A DNA stretch of 64,000 nt from Cristatella mucedo (lineage: Eukaryota > Bryozoa > Phylactolaemata > Cristatellidae), in contig WPIO01000113.1 in NCBI GenBank assembly GCA_009760855.2, positions 758,001 through 822,000 of the forward strand. Direction: 5' to 3'. A program made the translations under genes and the position numbers. This document shows, in pieces, positions 1 to 10,105 of this stretch; the first letter of the stretch is position 1, and each line of letters opens with the position of its first letter. The notes below the pieces were generated by a model. The model saw only the letters and a list, made by a program, of their open reading frames with translations. It searched no databases and was not told where the DNA came from.

Positions 1-279
1 ACGAGCTCCGATCGCCAATCACGTCACGGGTGCGTTGGTTGCACTTCACGCTAAATATTTGCAGGTACTAATGTACACTTTTGTTCACTCAGCACTCCAG
101 GAATCAGATCAAGCACTGGCCTAGGCAGCGAAACAGGAGAGGGCCTTCGACATATGAATTTCAAACTTGATTTTTCGCAGCCATGAAATTAGCACCATAG
201 TGAGCTCTATACCAACTGAGAGTGCTGCATGGCTGGAATAATATTTCTGACCTCTAGTTACATTTAGTATGTATATATA

Positions 280-412
280 ATTAATTTGTGTAGAGCCCCA
301 AGGGAATTTAACCTCTATTCAGGCACTTCACATATACCTCGGGGTTCGATCCCATGACCTCAGCCAGACCTTGGCCGGGCGAGCACCTTAACCGCTGGAC
401 CAAGCCAGCTGG
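280..412 (-). mobile_element. SINE-A copy (tRNA head, L2-type tail), minus orientation
   Basis: Read on the minus strand, this has a tRNA-like head with an A-box-like stretch (TTGGTCCAGCGGTTAAGG) and a B-box-like stretch (GGATCGAACCCC at the mirrored position). A tail follows with the L2-type 3' end (AGTGCCTGAATAGAGG, then a GGGGC pairing arm). The same composite recurs at 34036, 38530, 39484, 47595, 49281 and 53135, so it is a dispersed family. The head resembles type II (Ser/Leu) tRNAs. That origin is inferred. Confidence 0.7.
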
Positions 413-1116
413 TTAAGACATAGCTTAGGTTTACCATATGAATGGTTCAGCCAAGCGACAGTAGTGCATTCCAGTTTGGGCTCCGGAAATATCCAAAATA
501 TTGACCCTAAGTCTTAGTGATGGCGATGCGCCAACAGCACTCAAGTGTTCGGTAATCCTAGGAATCCAAGGCCCGGATTACGTTACCGTATTAGAAGAAT
601 TAACCTAGACATTGGCACAACGTCTGCATTTCTAATGCAGATAATACTGTTTCCTGGTTGAATCGTTTCTGGTTAGAAATTTTCCCGTGAACTACTCGCA
701 AGGTAGCAATAACCCAAACGGCTTGCTAGCATTTACATTGCATCCCGGTTGGGACAAATTTTGGGTAATTCCCCAACTTTGTCCGTTACTGAAAGGGGCT
801 ACATTGACTTTTATTGATAGGTGTATTATTAATTAAAAACTTGAAGATTCAATCCCGTCTGTAGCGGCTGATCTCCTACTTATCCTGCTGAAATAGTTCT
901 CCACTAGGGCATTCTGCTTCCCAATTAATCAAGTGACTTGTCCGTCAGTCCTCACGAATAGTATCCACTTCCTTGCATCGTTTGTTTTCAATTTCAAATT
1001 TTACTTGTAAACTTCGCAAGCGTGATAATGAAATGCAAAAATACGTCAATAACGTTTTTGCTGTACATTTTCCGTGAGCTTAAGATGCGACTGTTCATTC
1101 GAACATAAATTTGTAT
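413..1116. other. No gene recognised; upstream region of the beta-propeller gene
   Basis: AT-rich unique sequence without a convincing reading frame. It should hold the promoter, and possibly a 5' non-coding exon, of the gene that starts at 1132. No TATA box could be placed with confidence. Confidence 0.4.
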
Positions 1117-1126
1117 CTTTTTTTAG
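1117..1126 (+). promoter_or_regulatory. Strong 3' splice acceptor just before the first ATG
   Basis: A pure pyrimidine run ends in TTTTTTTAG at 1126, and the first ATG of the long reading frame is only five bases further on. The coding exon therefore probably begins at 1127. The gene then has either an upstream non-coding exon or receives a spliced leader in trans, as occurs in several invertebrate groups. The signal is seen in the sequence; which of the two applies is not. Confidence 0.55.
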
Positions 1127-1131
1127 CCAAA

Positions 1132-2046
1132 ATGATGCAGCCACCGGCGATCGAGGGCAAGTGTTGCACGACTTTGTGCCGAAATTGCGAGCCTATAGTT
1201 GTGACCCACTCCACGAGCTTCAAGCCTCAGCACGCTTGCAGCGACATAGCTATAACGCTCGACGGACGTATACTTCTCGCTGCCGGAGAGCACGGCCTTC
1301 GAGAGTACAGCCTCGACGGGCAGCCGATGGGTGGGTGGATGCCTGACGAAGAAGACAGAGGTGACGAAGTGACTGCCGTCGATGTCATTGGAGTGAAAGA
1401 TGCTGTCGTCGTGTTGAAGTTCAAACGTTGCATCGTAAGACTGCACCGTCAAGGACAGCTGACAGATACCTGGTCAAAGATGTGCAACGTCATTACATTC
1501 GACGATACCATTGTCCGACTGTCTGCTGGCGGCAACTTGATTGCCGCCTTATCAATTGCTTCTCCTTCAAAGGTTCACATAGTTACGGCCACTCCTCAAA
1601 AGCTGATCTATACTACCAGCCTCAATTATGACGCATACAGTTTGGCCATTGCAAAAGAGGTTGTCGTCACTGCCGGCTCGTCAGGGAGAGGTCGTGATGA
1701 GAAATTCTTTATCGAGGCTCGCGATATTGAAGGCGATCGGATATGGAGACGGTCGATTATTTCCTTTGTTTTTGACCTTTACCCATCTTTATCGGAAAAC
1801 TACGTGTACGCTGCGATAAACGGAGGGATCACTTGCATCCGTTGTAAGAACGGCGCCAGGAAGAAAGTCGTCGCCGATCTGCAGCTGGCATCATCCGATC
1901 AGCTCAGGAAGCCCAGTTGGCTGGCGGTGGGCGGAGGATTCAATCAGGTTCTCCTCGTGGTTGGAGACGATTGTCAAACCGTCAACGTCTTCCGATCTCC
2001 AAAGGTCACTGCGAAAGCTTCAGCTGACCTGTCGTGTAAAAGCTGA
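1132..2046 (+). CDS. Beta-propeller-like protein, intronless coding region (304 aa)
   Basis: An uninterrupted frame of 304 codons. I place the start at the ATG at 1132 (a second ATG follows directly), because the frame upstream of it overlaps a splice acceptor. After a short Cys-rich N-terminal stretch (CCTTLCRNC, about residues 10-18) come repeated beta-strand units. Typical ones are SDIAITLDGRILLAAG followed by LREYSLDGQ near residue 45, then NLIAALSIASPSKVHIVTA and SWLAVGGGFNQVLLVVGDD nearer the end. This rhythm (hydrophobic strand, Asp-Gly turn, strand) is usual in NHL, WD40 and YVTN propellers and in TRIM-NHL C-termini; no RING or B-box is present. About six blades fit, but the subfamily is not recognised. 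Such propellers usually bind proteins or RNA. A polyadenylation signal follows at 2266. Coding status is fairly sure, the function is not. Confidence 0.65.
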   Translation: MMQPPAIEGKCCTTLCRNCEPIVVTHSTSFKPQHACSDIAITLDGRILLAAGEHGLREYSLDGQPMGGWMPDEEDRGDEVTAVDVIGVKDAVVVLKFKRCIVRLHRQGQLTDTWSKMCNVITFDDTIVRLSAGGNLIAALSIASPSKVHIVTATPQKLIYTTSLNYDAYSLAIAKEVVVTAGSSGRGRDEKFFIEARDIEGDRIWRRSIISFVFDLYPSLSENYVYAAINGGITCIRCKNGARKKVVADLQLASSDQLRKPSWLAVGGGFNQVLLVVGDDCQTVNVFRSPKVTAKASADLSCKS

Positions 2047-2265
2047 AATGTCAGCGTAACATTATAGGGGAGAGCGAATTAGACGTGTCTTGTTTCTGCG
2101 AGATTTCGCAGAGATTGGCATTCGATTCGGTCTGAAACATCAGCCGAGATTCTCTGCCCCTCCCCACCAACGTCCACGTGAACGTAATCACAGCCCGGAG
2201 ACTTTTTATTTAAACTCGATGTACTAACGCATTGTACTGACTAAAGTGGCAAAAAGTACGAATTA

Positions 2266-2271
2266 AATAAA
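2266..2271 (+). terminator. Polyadenylation signal AATAAA of the beta-propeller gene
   Basis: AATAAA lies 220 bases after the stop codon and is followed at once by a GT/T-rich stretch (TGTCTTTTGTTGTGG), the usual downstream element. This gives a 3' UTR of about 240 nt. Confidence 0.6.
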
Positions 2272-2574
2272 TGTCTTTTGTTGTGGTCGCAAATAGATTT
2301 TTCCCTGTTTCTAACTTTTGCAATTGTAGATTAAAAGAAGGTATCAAATAGTGATGAACTAATGCAGTGAGTTCTGTCTGTCAAAAAACTTACATGAAAT
2401 TTGACAGTAGTGTCATGTAATATGTACGCAGTAGATAAAGAAAATATCGTATTTATAAATGTTGGTATATATCGTGTCTTATTGAGGAGGAGCACTAGAA
2501 AGTTTTCTCACTTTGCGTTTTTACTCAAAGGATGTACTGTAGGCCTAAGGCTTCAGTCGAAGTTTGTGGAATCT

Positions 2575-4712
2575 ATAATAATAATAATAATAATTCACTT
2601 GATTAAGCGCCCTCAGAGAACTTAATCTCTCTCAAGGCGCTTTACATTTGCTGTAAAGTGAAATGCAATTGAATGGTAAGTAAAATCATGCTTGAAAAAC
2701 AAACGAAATGAATAATATGGTTAGGGGTGACATGCACAGGGTCAGCATGCAAATGTGGTTAGTGGCAGCATGCACAGTGCCAGCACGCATAAGCACATCA
2801 AGGACGAATCACAGGGACCCACTAAATGCTGTCCTAAATAGGTGTGTTTTTAGGTTCCTTTTAAATGTGGTCAGGTCAGGGGATGTTCTGACGCAGGTCG
2901 GGAGGGAGTTCCAGGCTTTGGGAGCATATGAACTAAATGCACGGTCTCCAAAGGATTTGAGGTTTGTCTGCGGTATTTGTAGACTGTTGGATTCCGAAAA
3001 GCGGGTGGTACGATGCTTGGCCTGATGGGGTAGTATATCTGACAGATAGGCTGGAGCCATAGAATGAAGGGACCTAAAGGTGAGCGACTAAACCTTGAAG
3101 TCAATCCGTTGCTTGACTGGTAGCCAGTGCAAGTCGGCGAGAAGTGGAGTAATGTGGCAACTGCGACGCCCATGACAGACAAGCCTAGCTGCAGAGTTTT
3201 GCACAAGCTGCAATCGCTTGATCGCACATGCTGGGCGGCCAGTAAGTAGTGAGTTGCAGAAGTCGAGACGGGATGTCACGAATGCATGGACCAACTTGGA
3301 CGTGGTATCTTTATCTAAACAAGCCCGAATTTTAGCAATGTTATGAAGCTGAAAATAGGCGGATTTGACTGTGGAGCTGATATGGTCGTCTAACGAGAGG
3401 TCGCTTTTGAATATGACACCTAGATTTCAAGCTGATTCAACTGGAGATATGCTGGCAGAGCCAATTTTGAGAGTCAGCCTTTCCAATCTCTGGATCACAC
3501 TGGGTTTGCCCATAACTAGTAAGTTAGTTGTATCATCGTTAAGTTTAAGAAAAATTGCTGCCATCCATGTTCGGATGTCATCAATGCATGCAGCTAGTGA
3601 GTTTAGAGAATTTGAGGTGCTCGAAGGTTGGGAGGGATCAAAGCAAAGGTACAACTGGGTGTCATCCGCATAGAAGTGAAAGCCTAGGTTGTGCTTGGCA
3701 ATCACATCAGCAAGAGGCAGAGTATCAACCGTGAAAAGAACCGGACCTAGCACTGAGCCCTGAGTTACTCCATATTTCAGAGGTACTTCAGATGATCTTT
3801 GTCCATTCACGTCAATACTCTTGAGTCTCCCACTGAGATAGGACCTGAACCACTGCTGAGCAGTGCCAGTGATGCCCAGGCGAGATGAGAGGCGCTCTAG
3901 AAGAACTTTGTGATCGATGGTATCACAAGCTGCCGAAAGATCGAGCAAAACAAGCAGAGACACTCTACCCATGTCTGCATTCCTAAGTAGGCCGTTGTAT
4001 ACCCTAAGCAATGCTGACTCTGTGGAGTGATTTGCTCTAAAGCCAGACTGGAACTTACTAGCAAGGTGTGAGGTTTCGATATACGAGTTCAGCTGGTCCG
4101 CCACGACCCGTTCGAGTGTCTTTGATAGGAATGGTAGAAGGGAAACTGGGAAACGACCTGCACTGGGCGGTAGTTGCTCAAGTTCTCTTGGTCAAGTGTA
4201 GCTTTCTTGAGAAGTGGCCTGACTACAGCTTTTTTGAAAGGTGCTGGGACATGACCTGAGGCTAATGACATATTAATTATGTTAGTCATGCATGGCAGCA
4301 GCAGATCAATGCAACGTAGGAGCATGACAGTGGGAATAGGGTCCAGAGGACTTGTTGTCTTCTTTGATTGAAATACGAACTTTAGGACTAGATCACTAGT
4401 GATCTGCTTAAATTCAGACATTGAGGTGCAACCAGGAACCGAGGAACAGCATTCTAGTGGGGAGGTTTTCATCGCAGGGATGGATTCCCTGATCTTGTCT
4501 ATCTTCTGCACAAAGAATCGAGAGAAGCGATCGGCTAGATCACCATTAGGATCATCAGGTAAGGAGCTAATCTGGGAACGGTTGAGGAGATGGTTTATTG
4601 TCGACATCAGCATTTTTGGATTGTGCACCTGTGATTCAACAATGTTTTTAAAAAAAAGTAGACTTAGCCTTTGCTAGGATCGATTGGTACGACCTACAGT
4701 AGTCTTCATATG
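2575..4712 (-). mobile_element. L2-A LINE, 5'-truncated, decayed reverse transcriptase
   Basis: On the minus strand this reads from the middle of ORF2 to the 3' end and an (ATT)n tail at 2575-2594. Fragments of the reverse transcriptase are clear: motif A region (LLVLLDLSAACDTIDH), motif B (YGVTQGSVLGPVLF) and the catalytic motif C (FHFYADDTQLYL). The C-terminal L2 signature (LKSFGDRAFSSYAPKAWNSLP) follows. Frameshifts and stops separate the pieces (4628-4089, 4104-3427, 3294-3088, 3060-2809). Homology to the better copy at 18975-21474 ends near 4712, a typical 5' truncation left by target-primed reverse transcription. Inactive. Confidence 0.9.
3427..4628 (-). pseudogene. Broken reverse transcriptase ORF2 of the 2575-4712 LINE
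   Basis: Two overlapping open stretches (4628-4089 and 4104-3427) encode consecutive parts of an L2-clade reverse transcriptase, joined by a frameshift around 4090-4104. The YADD catalytic box is kept, but motif A has Cys for the usual Phe (SAACDTIDH against SAAFDTIDH in the better copy). No functional protein is expected. Confidence 0.8.
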
Positions 4713-5395
4713 AATGAATCTATCAACATTTTGCATCTCAGATTCACCATAGAAAAACACCAATTTCTACCACAAACCCATAAAACATATTCTAAGCTAC
4801 TCGCAAATTAGCTCCCTACCTAGTAATCCTTGAGGTGAATTAGGCAATTGCTTATTTAGCTTACACGTTCATGAAGTTGGCAAGAAAAGCGTGTCCATCC
4901 CTAAGTTAGCCGAATCCCCACTGGGCTCATGTCCTACTGATTCTGCTTTGTTATAATAACATAATAAGTATGTCCCTAGCCTCAGGTCTCGCCCCTTCAC
5001 TTTTGAAAAAGGTTTCAGTTGGTCGCTAATTTGGATAGAAACATACTAAAAACCACAACACTTTCTGCCTAGTCTCCATAATGCCATTTCAATCAAAGAC
5101 ACTGGAAAGAGTTATGGCACGCCAGCAAAACTCTTACAATGAAATTCCTAATCTTGCAAGTCGTGCTTTAGAGCTAATCATTCAACCATATCAGTATTGC
5201 TAGTGGTGCATAACTGACTACCATCTCAGGAATGCAGACTCAGGTGGTCTCTCTGCTTTTCTTGCTTGATCTTTCGATATAGTCTATCGATTAGCTTGAT
5301 CACCGACTCGATCACTTGATCACCGCCATGGGTGCTTCTTCTCGTCTCACGCTTCGCATCGCTGCCGCCGCATAGCAACAGCTCAGACCCTATCT
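4713..5395. other. No gene recognised
   Basis: Unique-looking AT-rich sequence. Just after the LINE breakpoint, about 40 bases (4713-4755) loosely resemble LINE sequence found some 100 bp earlier, which may be scar duplication. Nothing else is assignable. Confidence 0.3.
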
Positions 5396-5480
5396 CAACG
5401 TGATAAAAAAAATCACCCACCGGAGGATTCGAACCCACGACTTTGGTCGACCGAGGTCGTTTGAACGTGCAAATACCATA
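5396..5480 (-). mobile_element. tRNA-headed SINE fragment (SINE-B-like head)
   Basis: On the minus strand there is an exact B-box core (GGTTCGAATCC at about 5424-5434) preceded by CGACC..GGTCG arms and followed by a short A/T run. This matches the head of the SINE-B copy at 23733. The body is missing or diverged. It is not a tRNA gene: there is no acceptor stem. Confidence 0.5.
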
Positions 5481-6779
5481 CAACGAAGCAGTAAAGTAGA
5501 TCTTCCATTTGGGGCCTTCTTCTTTTCTTCGCAATGCACGCTCTCCCACTTCTTGCCAGTTCGCCGGTCGCCGTGCACTACCTATAGACACGATTCCGTG
5601 CAGCTGACTCTCACCTGTGTCCATGCTTTACTCCGTCACAGCCCGCCGACACCTCAGATTCTCACAAGCTCCCGACGTCATTACTTGTTTAAAAAACCTT
5701 ATCCGGCGCTGAGCCAGTGGCCTGAATCGACCCCCGCTGAACGGCTGATGAGTCATACAGAGACGGACGGCTGAGGAGGAGCGCTCGGGCTACATCGATA
5801 TCCGGCGACGATTTTCACTGAAATCCAGTGGGCTCGATAGGCTCAAGGCTCATTGGCGCTTCTGCAGCAGAGACAAAGAAGATGGCCGGTGGCGGCCATG
5901 CCTGACCGGACAAGGGAAGTCAAGGAGAATTGTGCTGGGAATACAGCACACTAAACGCACACATACCAGTAACAGACGAGTTTGTGTTAGGGCTGCTAAG
6001 ACATATTTTTGCATGCTTGGCGATACTTTGGTGCGCCCGCTTTGTAGCGACCCCAGTTATTACCCGGAAGGAATTTACAGTCAAGGCCATACTGTGAGGG
6101 TTTTTGCGCTCGCTGAAGTGTATGACGACTCCCTTTCCGACGCTTGAATAGCACTCTTAGAGAACCTGATCTCCTTCTCCAGCCAAATTTCTAAATCAAT
6201 ATAACTACGTAGGCTAAATAAATATGCGTCACAGATTTGCAATATAAATCGCAATTTTTTATTCGTTAGAATATGTATTCCATCAATTTTGCTTGTAACC
6301 TTGACTTGTGGCTCCCTCCAAAGTTTACATATGTCCTTATTTATTCATGGATATAGTGGTATCCACGTATCTATGTACCAATCGTTTAATTAATTTATTT
6401 TATGTAATGTATTATTATTATATTATTATTATATTATATTATTATATATTATACTATTTATTATTATTTATTGTTATGTTTATTTATAATTTAATTAACT
6501 AATCGCATTAATTCAAGAATGCCGACTACTTACATCCTTGAGGTACGCTAGGCCAGAAACTGCTCAAGAACTTGGCTTCGTTACTTACGTTGACATATTT
6601 ATGGCATTTGATATTTGCAGTCTTAGGATGTAGCTCGCTCTCGGTGTAAGCATAGCTTACTGCTCAATTATCTAGTATGGCTTTTCAACTGTAGTATTTT
6701 TCATTCGAGGCACCTTTACGAATACTGTATGAATATCAATAGCGCTTTTGAGTACTCGGCATCGCGACCAAGTTCTCCT
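5481..6779. other. No gene recognised; AT-rich tract inside
   Basis: Only short frames of low coding quality. A strongly AT-rich, TTA/ATT-biased stretch lies at about 6395-6500 and looks like a decayed simple repeat. Nothing else assignable. Confidence 0.35.
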
Positions 6780-7440
6780 CCCCCCCCGGCCTGACTCGCA
6801 TCGATCCACTTGTCCTATTCGTGCACTGCAAAAATGCAGCACGCGACGCGGGGTAGCTCGGCCATACTGGCTGACCGAGCGGATTGGTTAAAAGCATGTT
6901 GGTCACGTGATCCTACCCTCCGAGAAATCGCCATTTTCACTTTCTGCTTACCAGCCAGACTACGCGAATCCGCAATCCACTCTCTTTCGTCCGTTCTCGT
7001 GCCTCGTGCTCAGGAGCAGACTGCTCGACTGCTACTACAGCTGCACGGCTATGCCGCATTCGCCCGCCTGCGTACCGCGCAGCCGACGTCGACATGCGCC
7101 ATGCCTGCGCGAGGGCTGCGTCGTTCGCCCTTCTCTTCGTCGCGCCGCCGTTCGTGCGCGCGCGCGGGCCCGACACTCTTTCACTAATTCTTTACAGCTT
7201 TCCTGCCGTCTTTCGCACTTCATCGCTCTACGCTCTCACTTAATTCAGTCCGTCGATTCGTTCGCCCGACGCGTTAGCTCGCTGCGACTCGGGCGCTGCG
7301 CGCCACTCAGCGATAGCGCTGCAGACAGTTGGAGAGCGGTCATCCTAGCGCGCGCGTGCCTCTTGGCGAAACTGAGCCGGTTCATTTTGTGCATTGGGAT
7401 TGACTCGTGCTCGAACGTGGAACGACTGGCTAGCGCGAAT
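6780..7440. promoter_or_regulatory. GC- and CpG-rich promoter-like segment
   Basis: CpG density rises sharply above the surroundings. Near 6885-6910 there is an inverted CCAAT box (GATTGG) followed by the E-box GTCACGTGATC, and at about 6927-6935 a YY1-like CGCCATTTT. A related arrangement (GATTGG, then GTCATGTGATCC) occurs at 13698-13745. A long frame runs through (6907-7512) but it is Arg/Ser/Cys-rich with no domain, so I read it as an artefact of high GC. Which gene it would serve is unknown. Confidence 0.35.
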
Positions 7441-7445
7441 CCGCA

Positions 7446-7530
7446 CTGGTTTGGCCCTAGGGGTAAGGCGCTCGTCTTTGACCTATGCCCACCACCTTGG
7501 TGGTGGGCATGAGCCCTGCGGTATATATGT
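7446..7530 (+). mobile_element. tRNA-headed SINE fragment with perfect 12-bp palindrome
   Basis: GGTTTGG..AGGGGTAAGGCGCTCG resembles the A-box half of the SINE heads. Where the B-box should follow, the sequence is instead a perfect palindrome (ATGCCCACCACC, TT, mirror image) at 7485-7510. Probably a rearranged SINE head. Confidence 0.4.
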
Positions 7531-7578
7531 GCCAATTGTAGATATGCCATGACAGAGATGCCACGATAGATATTAGCC

Positions 7579-7832
7579 TTTAGTGGGTCCTTGTGATTCG
7601 TACTTCATGTGCTTATGCGTGCTGACACTGTGCATGCTGCCACTAACCACTTTTGCATGCTGACCCTGTGCATGTCACCCCTAACCATGTTATTCATTTT
7701 GTTTGTTTATCAAGCGTGATTTTACTCACCATTCAATTGCATTTCCCTTTGCAGCAAATGTAAAGCGCCTAGAGAGAGATTGAGTTCTCTGAGGGCGCTT
7801 TATCAAGTGCATTATTATTATTAACTCTCTTA
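7579..7832 (+). mobile_element. L2-A LINE 3'-end fragment
   Basis: Begins inside the 3' UTR (TTAGTGGGTCCTTGTGATTCG), runs through the CATGCTGACCCTGTGCATGTC block and ends with the tail inverted repeat (AAAGCGCC ... GGGCGCTTT) and (ATT)n. A severely 5'-truncated insertion. Confidence 0.85.
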
Positions 7833-8063
7833 GGGGGCCGTACAAACATTGTACTGTATATATTTGAGCATCACTACGTGCGTAGTGCCACTGCGACTAT
7901 CAAGACCTGCCTTTCATAAAGGCGACTCTTCTAGACGTCTGTGCGTGCGTATGAAGACCTTAAACAGCACCTCGCACGACTAACCCATTTTGGTACGTTT
8001 AGTGTTGAACTTTGGTTTAAGGACTTCTAGGATTTCCCGTCTGAATGCGCGAATGCGAATGCG

Positions 8064-8133
8064 CGACGAGCAGAAGGCGCGAGGTTTTGCGCTTTAAGAC
8101 CAAAGCGTAAAACCTCGCGCCTTCTGCTCGTCG
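8064..8133. repeat. Near-perfect 32-bp inverted repeat with 6-base loop
   Basis: The left arm 8064-8095 and the right arm 8102-8133 are complementary at all but one position, which can form a G-U pair. The loop is six bases. The unit resembles a pre-miRNA-length hairpin or the core of a small palindromic element. It is not part of the LINE or SINE families seen here. Confidence 0.8.
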
Positions 8134-8469
8134 TAATTGAGCCTAAGTAAGAGCAGGTGGAGCTCACGACAGGACCAACCTAACTGTGTGCTGCGGCAGT
8201 GAGGATGCCACCAAGCCTTTTGAACTGTCGCCATTAAGCGAGCGAATGCGGCACTGGTCCACTCTCCCACACTTACTTCATCGTGTAAGTTACGTTTTCA
8301 GTAAGATTTTTTTAGCATGACCGCTCAGCAGGCACTTGCACACGCCGCTGCCACGCTAAAGCATAAAAATGGCGGCGTGGGTAGTCACTCTCTCAAACTC
8401 ACGAAACTATGCTAATACGGTGTCGTTTGTTCAGTGAGCCATTTGAATTTCTACTAGAATAATACATGT

Positions 8470-8545
8470 AATAATAATAATGTATTTTAAAGCGCCCTCA
8501 GATAACTCAAAATCTTTTTATGCACTTTATATTTGCTATGGACTC
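8470..8545 (-). mobile_element. L2-type 3' tail fragment
   Basis: An (AAT)n run followed on the plus strand by AAAGCGCCCTCAGATAACTC and a decayed mirror arm; only the last 70 or so bases of a LINE or SINE remain. Confidence 0.6.
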
Positions 8546-8607
8546 AGTGTCTGTAGCTAAACTTGGTTGCCAGCGTCTGCTTATATTTACGATAAATAAA
8601 CACTTTC

Positions 8608-8671
8608 TAGATAAGACGGTTGCTTTTGACGACCTCGATCCCGAGGTCGATGGGGTTCGAATTTTGCGGTA
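8608..8671 (+). mobile_element. SINE-B left half (tRNA head)
   Basis: GGTTGCTTTTGACGACCTCG followed by a B-box-like GGGTTCGAATT matches the head of the SINE-B copy at 23733. The body of the element appears after the LINE insertion, at about 9610-9700, so the L2-A copy at 8672-9589 splits this SINE. Confidence 0.55.
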
Positions 8672-9589
8672 GATAATAATAAGAATAATAATACTAATGC
8701 ACTTGATAAAGCGCCCTCAGAGAATTCAATCTCTTTTCAGGCGCTTTACATGTGCTGCAAAGGGGAATGCAAATAAATGGTAATCTCATACTTGATAAGC
8801 AAACAACTAGAATAACATGGTTAGGGGTCACATGCACAGGGTCAGCATGCAAATGTGGTTAGTGGCAGCATGCACAGTGTCAGCACGCATAAGCACTTGA
8901 AGGACGAATCACAGGGACCCACTAAATGCTGTCCTAAATAGATGCATTTTTTAAATTCTTTTTAAATTTGGTCAAGTCAGGGGATGTTGTGACGCAAGTC
9001 GGGAGGAAGTTCCAGGCTTTGGGAGCATATGAACTAATTGCACGGTCTCCAAAGGATTTAAGGTTTGTACGAGGCATTGGTAGACTGTTGGATTCCGAAA
9101 AGCGGGTGGTACGATGCTTGGCCTGATGGGGGAGCAGATCTGAGAGATAGGCTGGAGCCAAAGAATGAAGGGACCTAAAAGTGAGCGACAAGACCTTGAA
9201 GTCGATCCACTGCTTGACTGGTAGCCAGCGCAGGTCGGCGAGAAGTGGTGTGATGTGGCAACTGCGACGCTCACGATAGACAAGCCTAGCTGCAGAGTTT
9301 TGCACCAGCTGCAATCGCCTGATCGCACATGCCGGTAGGCCAGTAAGCAGTGAGCTTCAGAAGTCGAGACAGGATGTCACGAATGCATGGACCAACTTAG
9401 ACGTAGTATCCTTATCTAAACAAGCCCGAATTTTAGCAATGTTATGTAGTTGAAAGTAGGCAGATTTGACTGTGGAGCTGATTTAGTCGTCTAACGAGAG
9501 GTCACTTTGGAACATGACACCTAGATTTCGAGCTGATTCAACAGGAGATATGCTGGAAGAGCCAATTTTGAGCGTCAGCCTTTCTAATT
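8672..9589 (-). mobile_element. L2-A LINE, 3' third
   Basis: (ATT)n tail at the left, then the 3' UTR, then the end of ORF2 on the minus strand. The C-terminal signature NLKSFGDRAISSYAPKAW and the block RLVYRERRSCHITPLLADL are readable. Homology to the longer copies stops near 9589. Confidence 0.88.
8934..9314 (-). pseudogene. C-terminal remnant of L2-A ORF2
   Basis: An open stretch of about 126 codons covers the conserved C-terminal region after the reverse transcriptase core (QLVQNSAARLVYRERRS to KAWNFLPTCV). There is no catalytic domain. Part of the 8672-9589 element. Confidence 0.75.
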
Positions 9590-9604
9590 GGATGCATTTT
9601 CAAT

Positions 9605-9705
9605 TGGATCCAAATAAATGATCTTTTGTCGCCACTGCAAGAGGTGGTGTTATCTGTAAAGGCTCTTCTGTCTCTATGCAAAAGAGGCTTATGAATTACT
9701 TAGTA
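9605..9705 (+). mobile_element. SINE-B right half (body)
   Basis: GCAAGAGGTGGTGTTATCTG, AAAGGCTCTTCTGTCTCTATG and CAAAAGAGGCT match the post-tRNA body of the SINE-B copies at 23733 and 40755. It continues the head at 8608. Confidence 0.55.
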
Positions 9706-9968
9706 TTTTTTTAAACTTAACGCTAAACACAAAATCCTAAACGCAAAATCTTAAACCCAAATACTAAAAATTTAACGAGAGATATATCGAAATGTGCTTA
9801 TATAAAGTGAATACAGATCGAAGCTAGTGACCACGTTTAACGGTCTGCTCTGGGCACCGCTGTGCCCAGGATGAAGTGAGATGGTTCTGTAAAAAAAAAT
9901 CCATATCATAACAAATTGTTCCAAATTATAAAGCATATTCCTAAACATATGAGTTGTATTTTGTGTGC

Positions 9969-9970
<2 letters not shown>

Positions 9971-10023
<53 letters not shown>
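9971..10023. repeat. (GT)n microsatellite
   Basis: An uninterrupted TG run of about 26 units. Confidence 0.95.
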
Positions 10024-10024
<1 letters not shown>

Positions 10025-10031
10025 ATGTGTA

Positions 10032-10105
10032 CCTGCGGTAGCCAACAGACTTAATCTCACGTGCCAAAGCAAAATTAATGAGCATGACTAAGTCACTAAG
10101 GCAGT
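10032..10105 (-). mobile_element. L2-B LINE C-terminal scrap
   Basis: GGTAGCCAACAGACTTAATCTCACG followed by diverged sequence matches the L2-B region just before the stop codon (protein REIKSVGYR in the minus frame). Very short and decayed. Confidence 0.5.

Noticed and set aside
5424-5434. tRNA gene from the exact B-box
   Set aside because: No acceptor stem, anticodon arm or A-box at the right spacing; it matches the SINE-B head instead. The same applies to 23800, 39484, 42139 and 55030.
6907-7512. A 201-codon plus-strand frame
   Set aside because: Arg/Ser/Cys-rich with no domain; open because of high CpG content. The overlapping minus frames are equally open, and the end runs through a SINE-like palindrome.
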